64,000 nucleotides of DNA from Leptodontidium sp. MPI-SDFR-AT-0119 (taxonomy: Eukaryota > Ascomycota > Leotiomycetes > Helotiales > Leptodontidiaceae). Below, piece by piece: positions 47,397 through 59,603 of this stretch. The translations under genes were made by a program, and so were the position numbers. The stretch spans positions 2,914,001 to 2,978,000 of the forward strand of contig JAHLEZ010000005.1 in NCBI GenBank assembly GCA_020726505.1, in the 5' to 3' direction. Within the stretch, counting starts at the first letter, position 1; each line of letters starts with the position of its first letter. Under the pieces are notes generated by a model that saw nothing but the letters and a program-made list of their open reading frames with translations, was not told the origin of the DNA and ran no database searches.

Positions 47397-49190
47397 TTAA
47401 TCTTCTGCTTTCCACCGATAACCATGTGCTGGGTGATCAGCTGGCAACCCACTCTGGCCCTCAATCGCATAGAGATTCTCGCGATAAGTGCCACCCGGAA
47501 CCTCATAATCATCCCAAAACAATCCTCTCTTCTTCAATTCTGGCAACAGAAGTTCAATCACATCATTGAAGGAGCCTGGTGTGATAGCATATGCCTGCCC
47601 AATCGATTAGTAGACGGCACAGGTTGGGAATGGAAAATACTCACGATGTTAAAGCCATCAACACCACCTTCTTCAACCCACCTCTCAAATTCATCCGCTA
47701 CCTGCTCGGGGGTTCCAACGGCAGTCGTTCCCAGACCGCCAACCATCAAGTGTTTCGCCACGGTATGTTTCGTCCACTTCGCGACTCCGGGAGCAGCTTT
47801 CGACCACCCCTCGACCGCAGACCTTGGACGCTTCTTAGCTTAAACTCCACCAAGATTAAACAAACAGATTTTTAATTTACCGAATTGCGTTACTCTCAAC
47901 GTGTCTCAGCTCCTCATCATCGCCATACTTGGAGAGATCAATCCCAGTCCAACCACCAAAAAGAGCAAACGCGCCATCCTCGCTCCCATAACTCAGATAC
48001 TCCTCATACTTCGCCTTAGCCTCCTCTTCCGTCCTTCCTAGAACAGGACACATCAAAGCCAAGAATTTAACACTATTCTCATCACGGCCAAACTCCTTCG
48101 CCTGGGCACGTATATCCTTGATACTCTTCGCCACCACGGAGGGACTATGGCCAGCCACGAAAATGGCTTCGGCATTCTTAGCCGCAAAGCGTTTTCCTGA
48201 CGAGGACGTACCAGCTTGCATGAGGACCGGCGTACGTTGAGGACTTGGTTGACAGATATGTGGGCCGGGCACGTTGTAGTATTTCCCGACGTGGTTGATT
48301 TTGCGGACACGGCTTGGGTCTGTGTACCATCCTTTTTTCACATCTCGGATTACTGCGTCGTCGCGCCAGGAGGATTCGAAGAGCTTGTACATGACTTCGA
48401 GATATTCGTCTGCGATTTTGTAACGCTCGTCGTGCTATATGTCCGAATCAGCTTTCACGCATCGCCAAGAGATTTTAGGACTACCTGCGTCGGGCTGTGC
48501 GGTATGGCCCAGGTTTCGTGCTGCCGAATCAAGATATCCGGTCACGATCTGTGGTTGTCAGCTCGAATCTTGGTGGGATGAATTGTATGTCCCTACATTC
48601 CACCCGAGTCTCCCTTTGGTCAAGTGATCAACAGTCGAAAGTCTTCTCGCCAAGTGATACGGCTGCTCATATGTCGTCGCAACAGTGACTCCAAACCCAA
48701 GACTCTTCGTCACAGCAGCCATCGCTGGAACAACCGCCAACGGCTCATTGACAGGCCATTGCGCAGCCGAAGTTATCGCCGGATCCAGATTTTGCGGGCC
48801 TTTGTAAACATCGTATCCTCCTGAACATACGTCAGGACATAGTAGAAATACAATTCAACATGACGGGGAGAACGTACCAAGGACATCTGCAATGAACATG
48901 CCGTGGAACTTCGCCTTCTCCAAAGTTTGAGCTAGGTCGGTCCAATAATCGAGATCATTGAAGCGATGGGATTGGTCGTTTGGGTGCCGCCAGAGACCTG
49001 GGGATTGATGCCCACTGCCTGTAAACACTTAGCCATCATCGCTAGAGGCTGGCAATTGTATCTTACATATCTCTACGAATGCATTGAGAATGAGCTGTTT
49101 CTTCTTAGTTTCTCCCCCAATCTTCACTCTTTTGCTACTTCGATTGCCGTTTTCTAGATCCGATCGTTCGTGGGAGCCATTGAGAGACAT
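47397..49190 (-). CDS. Bacterial-luciferase-like FMN monooxygenase (NtaA/SnaA/DszA family)
   Basis: Seven exons, 49190-49067, 49018-48878, 48820-48597, 48548-48489, 48434-47881, 47822-47645 and 47594-47397, give 492 residues, the normal size for this family. Motifs: ILNAFVEICSGHQSPGLWRHP, YWTDLAQTLEKAKFHGMFIADVLGGYDVY (core residues), FGVTVATTYEQPYHLARRLSTVDHLT, GRLGWNIVTGYLDSAARNLG, HDERYKIADEY and the C-terminal YAITPGSFNDVIELLLPEL. These enzymes use FMNH2 and oxygen to cleave nitrilotriacetate, sulfonates, dibenzothiophene or related compounds; the substrate is unknown. The fourth junction requires a GC donor (GAC|GCAGGT); a normal GT donor shifts the frame. ATG at 49310 is an alternative, longer start. 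Confidence 0.93.
48435..48488 (-). other. Probable GC-AG intron in luciferase-like gene
   Basis: Joining GAC directly to CACGACGAG across 48488-48435 gives NLGHTAQPDHDERY, the same length as relatives' segment. The GT site four bases downstream would put the conserved HDERY block out of frame. A sequencing or real frameshift is the alternative reading. Confidence 0.6.
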
Positions 49191-50020
49191 TGTGGGAGTA
49201 AATGGGAGCTGTGGTCTGTTCTCCTCAACTTCATATGCTGGGAAATTTATTCGTGAACTGCGAGTAACAAATACTTGAGCACTTTCACGTGGATCTGGGT
49301 TAGCCATCAAAAGAACTTAAATCAAGGAACTGCCGGGTTTGATGGCGTCAGGGGATATCTCGATGGCGTGCGATGGGTTTAATGATGATCATCAACGATC
49401 TTCGTGATTGGTGGCTGCCAATTAAGCGAGCTTTCTTCCCCATTCTGCATCTATGAAAAACACAATAGCCTCGAGTGTAAGGTATCATATATTTTGTTGG
49501 GGGAAAGGCTATCATTTAAAAACCTTGAAAATTCGACTGTCCAAACATTTAAAATCTGCAATCTTGACATTTGCAGTTGTCTTAGCAGAGATTCCATTTG
49601 GTATCGCTTCCCCAAGCGAATTGGACGAAGTAGACCCACAGTTCCGTGCTTTGGAGCTAGCGCCCTGCACTCCATACTCCACCTCTAACTCTATCCACAG
49701 GGCCTCTCTTTGTTAAGCTTCTGGGGTGAGATACATACCCCTGTCCCTGAATGAACGTGCATCAAAAGTAAAGTCCAAATGGTCTCGATCTTAAGAGCCA
49801 GTTTGTAGGCTTGTGGTAGCGTTGTAGGATCGCAGCACGTCAGAATGGACGATAGCACGAAATAACATGAAGGAAAAAAGTAAAGGACGTATAATACCCC
49901 CACTCTCCGATGATGTACTGAATCATGAATGTAACTTGTCCATTGTCTTGAGAGATTACTTTTGATCGATCCTTCGTCGTCAACATTGAAGCAGAAATTG
50001 AAGTGTTGGGTATGCACAGT
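49191..50020. other. Divergent intergenic region
   Basis: Holds the 5' leaders of the luciferase-like (-) and symporter (+) genes. Nothing else recognised. Confidence 0.5.
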
Positions 50021-52488
50021 ATGGATATAATCAAGCGTGATGAATCTGCTACCAGCATTACTCCTCCACTTCCCGAAGCTGGAGGATATGTGGTTGTTGT
50101 AGTCATCGGACTAATATTTGCGTCGGGTAAGTCCTTGATGTGGTTCAGCCAGGTTGCTTAACCTCGCTAACTGTGAAATCCAGCAATGGTATTCGTGACC
50201 AAAATACTCAAGAAAACCACTGGAGAAGACAATTCAAAAACAGAGATGTACGCCACACTTGAGAGATCTTGTGCTTGATGCTTACTGTCTTAGGTTCATC
50301 ACGGCAAATCGAAGTGTTGGGAGAGGACTCACGGCATCTGCTGTCATCTCGGTCAGTTATTCTCAGCCCTTCAATCTTTATGGACGTTCTGATAATTTCT
50401 AGTCCTGGCTCTGGAGTACAGCTATGCTGGGCTCTTCACTCGTCGGTTATGCATATGGTGTTTCTGGCCCGTTCTGGTTCGCAGCCGGTTGCAGTCCAAT
50501 GATAGTTTTCTTTTCCTTGCTGGGGATTTCTTGCAAATTGAAAATTCCGGAGGCGCATACGCTTCTCGAGATTGTGAGAATTCGATACGGTCAGTGATTT
50601 CTCGGAATATCAATTGGAACTATATTGATCAGGACTAGGTACTGTTGCTCACTTGGTGTTCATGTTCCTGTGTTTGGTGAACAATCTGTTTGCAGTCGCC
50701 AACATGCTTCTCGGGGCATCAGCTGCTATCACCGCACTGACAGGAATGCATGTCATTGCAGCCACTTTTCTACTACCCATTGGAGTGGTTGTATATACAT
50801 TCGTCGGAGGAATCAAGGCAACGTATGAAGAACCCCCCAAAGAAAATGAACTCTTTAAGATGCTTGGCTAACATTGCACAGCTTCCTCACCGACTACATC
50901 CATACATTTACAATATTGATCATTCTCTGCTTCTTCACAGCAAAGGCATTCACAATTCCCGACATAGGTTCAATCGGTAACCTCTACGACCTCGTCACAG
51001 CTGCATCAGCGCGCACTCCAATCTCAGGAAATCACCACGGGACATACATGACGATGACTTCCAAAAGCGGGATATTCTTCGGCATCATACACGTCACCAC
51101 CAACTTCGGGCTCGTCATCATGGATACAGGCTTCTTCGTTAAAGCATTTGCAGCCTCTCCCCGAGCAGTTGTGCCTGGGTATGTCATTGGCGGGATCGCT
51201 TACTTCGCCATCCCGTGGGCTCTGGGGACACTCATGTCGAGTGTGGCTTGGGGCCTTCAAGATCAACCTATCTGGCCTACATATCCCCGAGCTATGTCTT
51301 CGCAGGAAGTCAGTTCAGGTTTGGTCTTACCGTATGCTGCAATTGCTATTGCTGGGAAGGGTGGAGCTATCGCCGTGCTTCTGATCACTTTCATGGCTGT
51401 CACGTCGACTTTGTCGGCACAGATTATTGCAGTGTCTTCGATCATCAGTTTTGATATCTATAGATGCTACGCTAACAAGATTGCTACTGATCGGGATGTT
51501 ATTCGTTGGAGTCACTATGGGGTTATCATATTTGCCATCATTGCTGCCGGGTTCAGTACGATGCTGCACTATGTAGGTGTTGACTTGAGTTGGACTCTAT
51601 ACATGCTCGGTACGTGCATCTCCCACTCATACTTCAAACTCAGCCAACATAAACTAACTCTCGTCCCAGGAGTTGTTACATGTCCTGGAATCTTCCCCAC
51701 GGTCTTCACGATCCTCTGGAGACAACAAAGCAAACCCGCCGCAATCATCGCCCCTCTCCTCGGAATGGCGACCGGCATCTCCGTCTGGCTCGGAAGTGCA
51801 AGCGCTCTCTACGGCAACGTGTCCATCAAATCCACCGGCGAGCTTCTTCCATGCATGTACGGCTGTCTGGCATCAACATTCTCTCCCCTCCCGTACTCCA
51901 TCATCATCACACTTTTCAAACCGCAGAACTTCGACTGGAACGATTTCTTAACCGAGAAACTAGCATTTGGGGATTCGTCCGACTCACCCCCGACGAGCTC
52001 TATCGTGGACGAAATAGCAGACACAGAAAAGGAACCGACGTCTCGCAGTGATCCCCGATGGCTGCCGTATATGCGTCGCTGGACGACCATCGCCGCGATC
52101 TGGAGCGCCGCTACGTTCTTGGGACATTTCGTTTTATGGCCGTTACCTATGTATGCTGCTAAATATACTTTCTCCAAAACCGTAAGCTCCTTTTCCTGAT
52201 TTCTTCTTTCTTTGATGTGTCTTTAACTGTTTGCTGATGCAAATATAGTTCTACTCTGCATGGCTTGTCATCTCTATTATCTGGCTGTGGGGAACTCTGT
52301 TTGTTGCTGGATTCTACCCTCTTATCGATGGCCGGAACCAGATACTCTCAATCATCAAGTCGCTGCGCAAAGGAGGGAGAGCGAAAGAGGGACAGGGTGG
52401 TCGCAAATCTGAAGGGGAGATTTCGGGGACCAGTTCGATTCCGGAAAGTGTTGTTGCTTCGGTCTCGATTCCATTCCAGGAAAAGTAA
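50021..52488 (+). CDS. Sodium:solute symporter family, DUR3-like urea/polyamine transporter
   Basis: Eight exons (50021-50126, 50184-50247, 50294-50351, 50403-50589, 50639-50822, 50882-51609, 51670-52181, 52249-52488) encode 692 residues with about 15 hydrophobic segments. Every junction keeps frame and conserved sequence: FITANRSVGRGLTASAVIS joined to SWLWSTAMLGSSLVGYAYG, IRYGTVAHLVFMF, and GGIKATFLTDYIHTF. These, plus VMDTGFFVKAFAASP-like and SAQIIAVSSIISFDIY segments, are the signatures of fungal DUR3. DUR3 proteins import urea and polyamines at the plasma membrane under nitrogen-limiting control; paralogues may use other solutes. An ATG three codons upstream (50012) is in frame. The C-terminus is a Ser/Gly/Lys-rich cytosolic tail. 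Confidence 0.95.
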
Positions 52489-52897
52489 CGCAGCATACTT
52501 GGAGAGAAAAAATGTTTCTGTTGGAGATATGAATAGTTTTCCAAGATGTGTAGGGAGGTGCTAGTCAGACGAGGAGATTGTTGATGTATCTTGTACCATG
52601 CTTTCGTGGATGTGATTAGGAAACTTGCCAGAGCTTCAAAGGGAGGGGTACGGTACATTCGGCAGCGTCAAGAGGTAAAGGGACACGATAAATTACGGTA
52701 GAACCGGGGCCTATAGTTTTAAGAAAAGTATCAACTAATAGAAATTTGGATAATAACCATTTGGACCACATCGTTAACACAAGAGGCTCGAAGCGAACCA
52801 GTGAACTCGGAATCCTAATTCGTAAACACATGAGGAAGTTGACTATTGGTATTCATTACAAAAAGCACAACATAAAGATCAACTGGTCCTATCTCTC
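52489..52897. other. Convergent intergenic region
   Basis: 3' flanks of the symporter (+) and glycosyltransferase (-) genes. Nothing seen. Confidence 0.5.
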
Positions 52898-55380
52898 CTA
52901 CGCTCCACTTCTAGAGGCAGAAGTACTTTCCGCCGTTGTTGAACTTGCAGAGCTCGCAGTACTTGTCCCAGTCACTTCTTTCTTCAGCACCGGCTTCATT
53001 TCCTCCCACTTCCTCAATACACTTTGGCGCTCCTCCTCTGTCGCTGCCCTAGCCTCCTCATATCCCTGGGTAAAATGTGCCGCGAGAATGAAGCTCAATG
53101 TATCTGATCCCATTCGCTTCTTAATAGACTCATAGACGGCACGTAGACCATACTTCTTACCGCCAATGACCAGACCGCGTCTATGAAAGATCACACCACC
53201 GAGACCTTTACCGATACCTTTTCCGAACCCGCGCCACCCTTCTGCTTTTGCGCCCTTGTACGGTTCGTAAACAATGCCGCCCCAGGCTTTGGCGACGTTG
53301 ACGGGGTAGTGTAGGATACCTGAGGCGATGGATCCTAGAGTGCCTGTGACGGGGTTGGCGCCGCTCAGATTTGCGATGACGGTGTGCTCCTCGACGGCAT
53401 ATTCGTAAGGCCGGTAAAGCTTCAGCTGGTTGACGTCAATGAGACCTTCATCTCCTAGAACAGTCGCTGCGAATGCGCTGAGTTTGATATTACTGTTCTT
53501 CGACCCCTTGGTGTTAACTTGCCAGACTGCGACTCGGCTGGGCATCATCGTGCATCGTAGGCTGTTGACGTCCATTTGTGCGTGAAAGCTAGCTGCACCG
53601 GCTTCACAGCCTTTTTCTTCGCGGATGCGATTGCCCAGCTCTTTTGCACGCTCAAGAGTTGAGGGCTTGAGGGCTTCGAGAATTCCAGCTGCGAGGGATT
53701 CGGCTGAGAGATCTTTGAATGGTATAGGTGAGGGCCCAGCTCCAGCACGAGCTACCATTGCACCCCAGAATGGCTGATCTCCAAAGAAGGGAACGATGAC
53801 TGTTGGGCGACCGAGAGCGATTCCTGCTGCTGTAGTACCTGCTCCGCCATGATGGACCACACAGGAAACACGTTGGAAAAGCCAGTCATGCGGACAGTTG
53901 CCTAGCATGAAGACTCCGTCCGGCTTGTTGAGTTCATCGCCACCAAAGCCACCCCAGCCTTTAGAGACCAGGGCACGTTGTCCTGTTTTCCGGACAGCTT
54001 CGAAGATCAATTCTGTCATGGCGTTAGGATCATCAACGACAATTGATCCGAATCCGATATAAACAGGTGGGGGTCCTGCGTCAAGAAAGGCGGCTAGATC
54101 AGCATCGGGCTGATAGTTGGATGCGAGAGAGAGAAAGTAGAAGCCCGAGATATCTATATGAGATCCGTAATCTTTTGGCTTTGGGATTAAGGCTGGTGAC
54201 CTGCGAGGCATGTCAATTCGTGATTGTAAAGGATGATGTGTGAAGAACTCTTACCAGCAGTATGTGTACGGGATTCGAAGTCGATGAAGCATACTGACTG
54301 CAGACGCTTGAGTGATGATTCCAAGGTCGAGTGTCTCTTTTCTGAACTTGTTGATTATATCTCCGAGTCCTTGCCAAGTCATCATATCGACTAAGGTGTA
54401 CGACATCTCGTTTGTCATACTACCGCTAGCATTTGAAGACTTGATATTTGCAATAGGGTGCGGAAAGTCATGCGTTGGGGACCAAGGCATCCTTCGAGGT
54501 GTATCAGCATGATGCGGCAGCGTTCATATCGGGAAATCCACTCACGTAAACATTAAATGCAGCGGAATGCCCAGTTTCTCTGCGCAATGGATATGGGCGA
54601 AACTTGGTGGGTTTGCAATGATTGCGTTCGCAATGAATGGCCTGACCTTCAATGCACCTGAACTTTGCGCCTCGCCATCATCTTGCTTGACCTCATTTGC
54701 ATCCGCACAAGACCTCCAGCAGCCTTGCAAGATTTCTGCCATTCCCTTTCGTCGTTTCCCCACATCTCCCGCCTTCAATGATTTGACGCCTGGAATGAGG
54801 CCTGGATTTTTTACCATGAATGCCATCAACTCTGCTGGATCGCCGCCAATCTCAAAGAATTCGAGACCATTCTCCTCGACGAAAGTTTTGAACGTGCCAT
54901 GGGTGGCTAGGCGGACTCGGTGGCCGTAAGTGTTTTTCAGCACTTGGCCGAGGGCAACGAAAGGTTGAACATCGCCCCTTGAACCGACGACATGGATCAC
55001 GATGTTGAGTGGAGGTGGTGCTTCACTGTTTGTTGGTCTACCATCAATGTACTCTGGAGATGGCTCTGATGGCGTTGATGGGGAATCTTGTTGTTGGTGG
55101 GCAGCTAAATGGAGTCGTTCGATTTGTTTGGTGAGCTGCGTATTGGACTCATCAATCCTTATATCCACACGTCCATCATCTATATATACTGATCAGTTCA
55201 AATTCGCGAATGAATGCGTTGTGATCTCTAACCTCTCACATGAGTTTGTGTGTTGAAGCCGTCCTGAATGACGCTCAAAGTTGCGGTGGTTTCATCAAAG
55301 AGTTCATATGCTGGTGGGGGCTGGCTTGACGATGAGGATTCCCCAGACTGTGAGATGACTGGAATGGGTTCTGAAGCCAT
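52898..55380 (-). CDS. GT28-family UDP-glucose:sterol glucosyltransferase-like protein
   Basis: Four exons, 55380-55233, 55179-54546, 54491-54255 and 54200-52898 (phases 1, 2, 2), give 773 residues. The N-terminal sugar-acceptor half begins IVIHVVGSRGDVQPFVALGQ (about residues 110-130), followed by FFEIGGDPAELMAFMV. The nucleotide-sugar half has PPPVYIGFGSIVVDDP, then LGNCPHDWLFQRVSCVVHHG and GGAGTTAAGIALGRPT with FFGDQPFWG, the GT28 donor-binding signature. It lacks the PH and GRAM domains of Atg26, so it is a short-form paralogue. Such enzymes glucosylate sterols or other lipids at membranes. The C-terminus carries a basic KGIGKGLGGVIFHR segment and a Ser/Thr tail. The first exon is short on homology but its splice frame is clean. 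Confidence 0.93.
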
Positions 55381-55773
55381 CGATCGATACTAAGGACGAA
55401 GGTAAGCTTTTTACCGCACATGATTGAAAAGACTTCGAGATCCGACGTCAAGCTTTCCAGATTTTGGGGGGCGGCGCAGTTCCAGGGCTGAGTTGAGCTA
55501 TCTCCAATAGGATAGCTCGATGTCAGGAGGTGGGGTGCTAAAGTAGCCAATCCTTCGAGATTACAGCACACGTGAGGCTTCGGGTGTCATCTTCAGTAAT
55601 GCAGAGGACATTAACGGAACCGATCGAGAATTGAGAGCATCAAGTTGTTTGTTGTTTGTTTGAAGGGCCACGAATACCGATTTTTGATATTTTTGAAAAG
55701 TCAAGTCACGTGTATTGAGAGTCTTCAGATGATACGAGACTCTGGCATGAAAATACAACGATGCAAAGATGTA
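55381..55773. other. Intergenic region
   Basis: Promoter of the GT28 gene and 3' flank of the Zn2Cys6 gene (both -). Nothing else seen. Confidence 0.5.
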
Positions 55774-57876
55774 CTATGTCCCCAATAACTCTAATGCCAT
55801 CCAATCCATGTTCTCAAACTCATCTGTCGTGAAGTTAATTTGGTCGAAAAATCCAAACATCGCGTCGTCGCCAGGCATACAACTCTGCCACGGAGGTAGC
55901 ATCGAGAAGGTTGAACCAGCAAGCTCAGAGTGACCACCGGCAATATTCGTGCCGGGTGTCAAAACTGATGGCGTTGAGAGTTGCTGAGAAGACGGGGTTG
56001 CCGTTGCAGTTGAAAATTCCGTACTGGCCCGGTTCAGAGTAAAACGGATGATGTGGGAAACCCTGCGAGCATCTTTACTGACGGGAGATATTTCAAGACA
56101 TACAGCATGTGACTTCTTGAGCAGTTCCAATACATTCTTCTGTGTATCCGGGTTGATCGGCGAGTTCTGCATACCTGCTCTCCAGCAGGTGTGGACCGCA
56201 AGACAGAGAACCATATTTCCCAAGAGAAAATCATTGACTGTAAAGTTTGTAAGCATCCATCGATTATCGTACAATTGGCCTCCCGGTGAGAACTCTTTAT
56301 TCATCTCGATGAATTGAGTGACAAGGTTCGATCCTGCTTCGACGCAGGTCAAGGTGCTAAAGTGATTGCCTCGGGCCATGTATTTGCGATGAAGAATGCA
56401 GAGGCTTTTCAGGTGGATGAAGTCGATGTATATCCTTGTCATGATCAGGAAAGACTGATCTGCGATTGACTCTGATAATGGTCGTGTTTGAAGAACACTT
56501 GGAATAGATGTATACATCGCCCGAATCTCAGAATCGAGTTGCGCTATTTGACTCTCGGATTTCTCTTCGAATGACAGGGCATCTTGGCAAACGTTACTGA
56601 AGCTGATGATTTGCCTTTCCTTGACAACGAACCAAAGGAACTTTGTAGGTTCATTTTCGGATCGAGATGCGGGGAGAATAGCTGTGTCTTCGTCGAAATC
56701 CGAGTCAAGGAGATGTCTTGGCGATCTGGTGTCGCAGTGCTCAAGGTTGATATTACTCGGGAGACCGAGTTGGAAGGAGGTCATCAAATCCATTTGTTTA
56801 AGTGATGCCCAGAGTCTTCGTCGCATTTCCCCTTCAAACGTTGTAAAGCGACCAACTGAGCCTGGATCTCGGTGATAGCCCATCTCATATGACATGCGAA
56901 CAACCATGCTGAGAATCAAGCCCATTTCCCGAGATGGATCTAGGGTTTGGAGATTCCTACAATGTGCATATAGTGCCAGTGCCTGGACACTAAATTTCTG
57001 AGGCCGATGATATTTCCCTAAGACAAGACACTGCCCCGCAGCCGTATGAAAACCGCCGTTCCCGTTGGAGGACTCAATTCGCGGAGAGTAGGGCGAACCC
57101 GTATTCCTTCCGATCAGAGAAGCCATGTGACAGATGGAAAACAGCATCGATAGCCAGAGAGGACTTGTTTTATCCATGTCAGCCCAGAAATCTTGATATT
57201 GTCTCTGGAACTGATACGTGTGAACAAAAGGGACGATGTAGGTCTCGCCTTGGAAATATTTCGACAAGCAACGATCAACCTCAATCTTGGGAGGTAGATA
57301 TTGGGAAATGATCTGATCAAGAGAATAACAAGTGGAATCTCCAAAGATAAGCTCTTCGTTTAGCAACCGAGATTCTGGGGGTGGGGTAAAATCATCATCC
57401 AAGGTAGTTGGAGATTCGGCCAAGGCTGCTTTTAACTCATGTATATCTTCCAAAATCGCTGACCAGTGAGTTGATCCAGCATAGCTGTCAGGTGCTTCAC
57501 TCGAAGCTTCTTCGGGAGTATGACCCCCATGAAGTTTATCGGATGAATTATCGAGTACATTAGGTGCCACATAACTTCCAGGTACTGCTGAAGTCTGGTT
57601 TTGGATCAACTGGGTGACTAAAGACTCAAGGTGCTGCAATTTGTCCTCGGCAAGAGTATTGCGGCCAGTAGTTGTAGATGTTTGTTGCTGGTAGCTGCAG
57701 CTACTCCCATTGCCTTTCTTGAGGCAAGTGCTACACGGCTGTCCACGATCGCATCGAAGTTTCGCTTTCTTGCACTGATTGCAGACCAACCGAGGCCGTT
57801 TGGAGACTTTTCCTGAAGTAGGCTCAGCGGGTCCGTTCAGTCGGAATTTGCTGGTGAACTTGGAAATTTCTGTCAT
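55774..57876 (-). CDS. Zn2Cys6 transcription factor with fungal-specific TF domain
   Basis: A single-exon gene of 700 residues. The zinc cluster lies near the N-terminus with Cys 32, 35, 42, 48, 51 and 60 (CNQCKKAKLRC ... CSTCLKKGNGSSC), then AEDKLQHLESLVTQLIQN as a dimerisation coil. The central fungal-TF domain (about residues 200-450) is recognisable from YIVPFVHTYQFQRQYQDFW, FSVQALALYAHCRNLQTLDPSREMG and MSYEMGYHRDPGSVGRFTTFEGEMRRRLWASLKQMDLM (core residues). The acidic C-terminus ends FFDQINFTTDEFENMDW, an activation-domain-like stretch. It is nuclear; targets are unknown. Neighbouring GT28 and SDR genes are possible targets. Intron-free, unlike the other regulator in this window. Confidence 0.95.
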   Translation of the reverse strand: MTEISKFTSKFRLNGPAEPTSGKVSKRPRLVCNQCKKAKLRCDRGQPCSTCLKKGNGSSCSYQQQTSTTTGRNTLAEDKLQHLESLVTQLIQNQTSAVPGSYVAPNVLDNSSDKLHGGHTPEEASSEAPDSYAGSTHWSAILEDIHELKAALAESPTTLDDDFTPPPESRLLNEELIFGDSTCYSLDQIISQYLPPKIEVDRCLSKYFQGETYIVPFVHTYQFQRQYQDFWADMDKTSPLWLSMLFSICHMASLIGRNTGSPYSPRIESSNGNGGFHTAAGQCLVLGKYHRPQKFSVQALALYAHCRNLQTLDPSREMGLILSMVVRMSYEMGYHRDPGSVGRFTTFEGEMRRRLWASLKQMDLMTSFQLGLPSNINLEHCDTRSPRHLLDSDFDEDTAILPASRSENEPTKFLWFVVKERQIISFSNVCQDALSFEEKSESQIAQLDSEIRAMYTSIPSVLQTRPLSESIADQSFLIMTRIYIDFIHLKSLCILHRKYMARGNHFSTLTCVEAGSNLVTQFIEMNKEFSPGGQLYDNRWMLTNFTVNDFLLGNMVLCLAVHTCWRAGMQNSPINPDTQKNVLELLKKSHAVCLEISPVSKDARRVSHIIRFTLNRASTEFSTATATPSSQQLSTPSVLTPGTNIAGGHSELAGSTFSMLPPWQSCMPGDDAMFGFFDQINFTTDEFENMDWMALELLGT

Positions 57877-58474
57877 TGCTCTTAATTCAATGTGCTGAAA
57901 TTCAATCCATACTGAGTCTGTTGATCTGCCGGCCGTTGAAGGTCAAGGTATTTGCGGTGGAAGTGATGGCCGAAGGACATGAAGCTGGCTAGACGAAGTT
58001 GAGAACCACGCAATGTGGCTCGCTTGCAGAGTTGCTGACTAATATTGACCCCCGCACCTCCTCTATTCAAGTTCCAGGTTGGTGACCTGAGCTCGTGCAA
58101 AGACTTTTATTTTACGTCAAGATAAGCGAAACTTTATCAAAAGGTTGCTTTTAAGGATGCTTTTGTTTTGTCCGAAACGTATCCTTAATTCCGATCGATG
58201 TCTCATTTCGTCCGTTCATTCGTCCGAACAATCGACAATTCGTCCGAATGATGACCACAATCATCCATGCATTCACCTTCATCTCTTCCTTACAGTCTCT
58301 GTAAGCTTTCATGTTTACCTTGGCTGTTGCTTAAGTAGTCGACTGGATCCCCCTGGAACTCTCAATAATTCTACACAGCCATCTCCTTGCTTCCTCCTGC
58401 TTCGGTTTCAATATACTTGGCTCACCCAAGAAATAATATAGTGATCAATATTCCTCTTTTCCCAATTTCTCAAG
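57877..58474. other. Divergent intergenic region
   Basis: Promoters of the Zn2Cys6 gene (-) and the SDR gene (+). It contains several TCCGTTC/TCGTCCGAA repeats near 58205-58247 (three spaced GTCCGAA/TTCGTCCG copies), possibly a degenerate regulatory motif. Nothing else seen. Confidence 0.45.
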
Positions 58475-59603
58475 ATGGGCTGGCTGGCATCGTTCTTCTA
58501 TTCGCAGTTCTTCGTCACCTTGCCTAAGCCAACCAAAGATTTCACTGGCCAAACTTGCATCGTCACTGGGTCGAACACCGGTCTTGGACTCGAAGCAGCT
58601 CGACACCTATCCCGTCTCAATGCAACTCTCGTAATCCTCGCCGTCCGAAATTTGGCGAAAGGCGAAGTTGCAAAGAAAAATATCCTCGCCAGCACCAACC
58701 GTCCCGAAAGCAGCCTTGAGGTGTGGGACCTTGATATGCAGTCGTACGGCTCCATCCAAGCTTTCTGTGCCAGAGCTAGCAAACTTCCCCAACTTGATGC
58801 AGTTCTCGAAAATGCCGGTATCATGACGAAGAACTTCAAAATTGTAGGAGGCTACGAAAGCACTGTCACCACGAATGTTATCGGCACGTTCCTCCTTGCA
58901 CTGGGACTCTTGCCGAAGCTGAAGCAGTCAGCTGCAGAATTCAACATCCAACCTAGACTTTCCATCGTGGCTTCAGACTTACATTTTATCGCCAAATTCC
59001 CTGAACGCCACAACGAGAATATTTTTGAGGCTTTGAATGATGATAATTCAGATATGTCCATGGAAAGGTGGGCTTCCTCTCCGAGAGCACTGAGCAGCAA
59101 ATTACGAGACTTTATTTATTGACATTCCGCTCTTTAGATATGCGGTTACCAAGCTCATCGAAGTCTTGGGGGTCCGCGAGCTAGCTTCGCTTGTCTCTCG
59201 AGAGTCCAAATCGTCGTCGCCTTCTGTCATCATCAACTGTATGACACCAGGCGCTTGCAAGTCGGATTTCCATCGTGAAACTTCTGGCATAGGAAGCATT
59301 ATCCAGTCTATCCTGGATGCACTTATAGCTCGGGCGACTGAAGCTGGGAGCAGAACTCTCGTGGCAGGAGTTACGGCTGGTGAGGAAAGTCACGGAGCAT
59401 ACATGGCGGATTGTAAAGTTGCCGAGTACGTATTCTTTCATTTTTGCCATCACATCATGAGGAAAATGAAGTTGACTGACATATCACTTAGACCTGGGCC
59501 TTTGGTTCTCGGTTTTGATGGAAAGACACTGCAACAGAGCCTTTGGCATCAATTGGTTCGTCAGCTGGAGGACATTCAGCCGGGTATCTCGAAGATTATT
59601 TAA
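58475..59603 (+). CDS. Short-chain dehydrogenase/reductase (retinol-dehydrogenase-like)
   Basis: Exons 58475-59067, 59138-59425 and 59492-59603 (phases 2 and 2) encode 330 residues. After an N-terminal hydrophobic anchor (MGWLASFFYSQFFVTLP), the SDR motifs appear in order: TGSNTGLGLEAARHLSRL (nucleotide binding), NAGIM (about residues 113-117), SIVASDLHF with the catalytic Ser, and MERYAVTKLIEVLG, with the active-site Tyr-x3-Lys rebuilt exactly by the first junction. Then CMTPGACKSDF. It resembles fungal retinol-dehydrogenase-type SDRs, membrane-associated NADP enzymes acting on lipophilic alcohols, ketones or secondary-metabolite intermediates. Next to a Zn2Cys6 regulator it could be a tailoring enzyme, but no synthase is nearby in the window. 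Confidence 0.94.
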
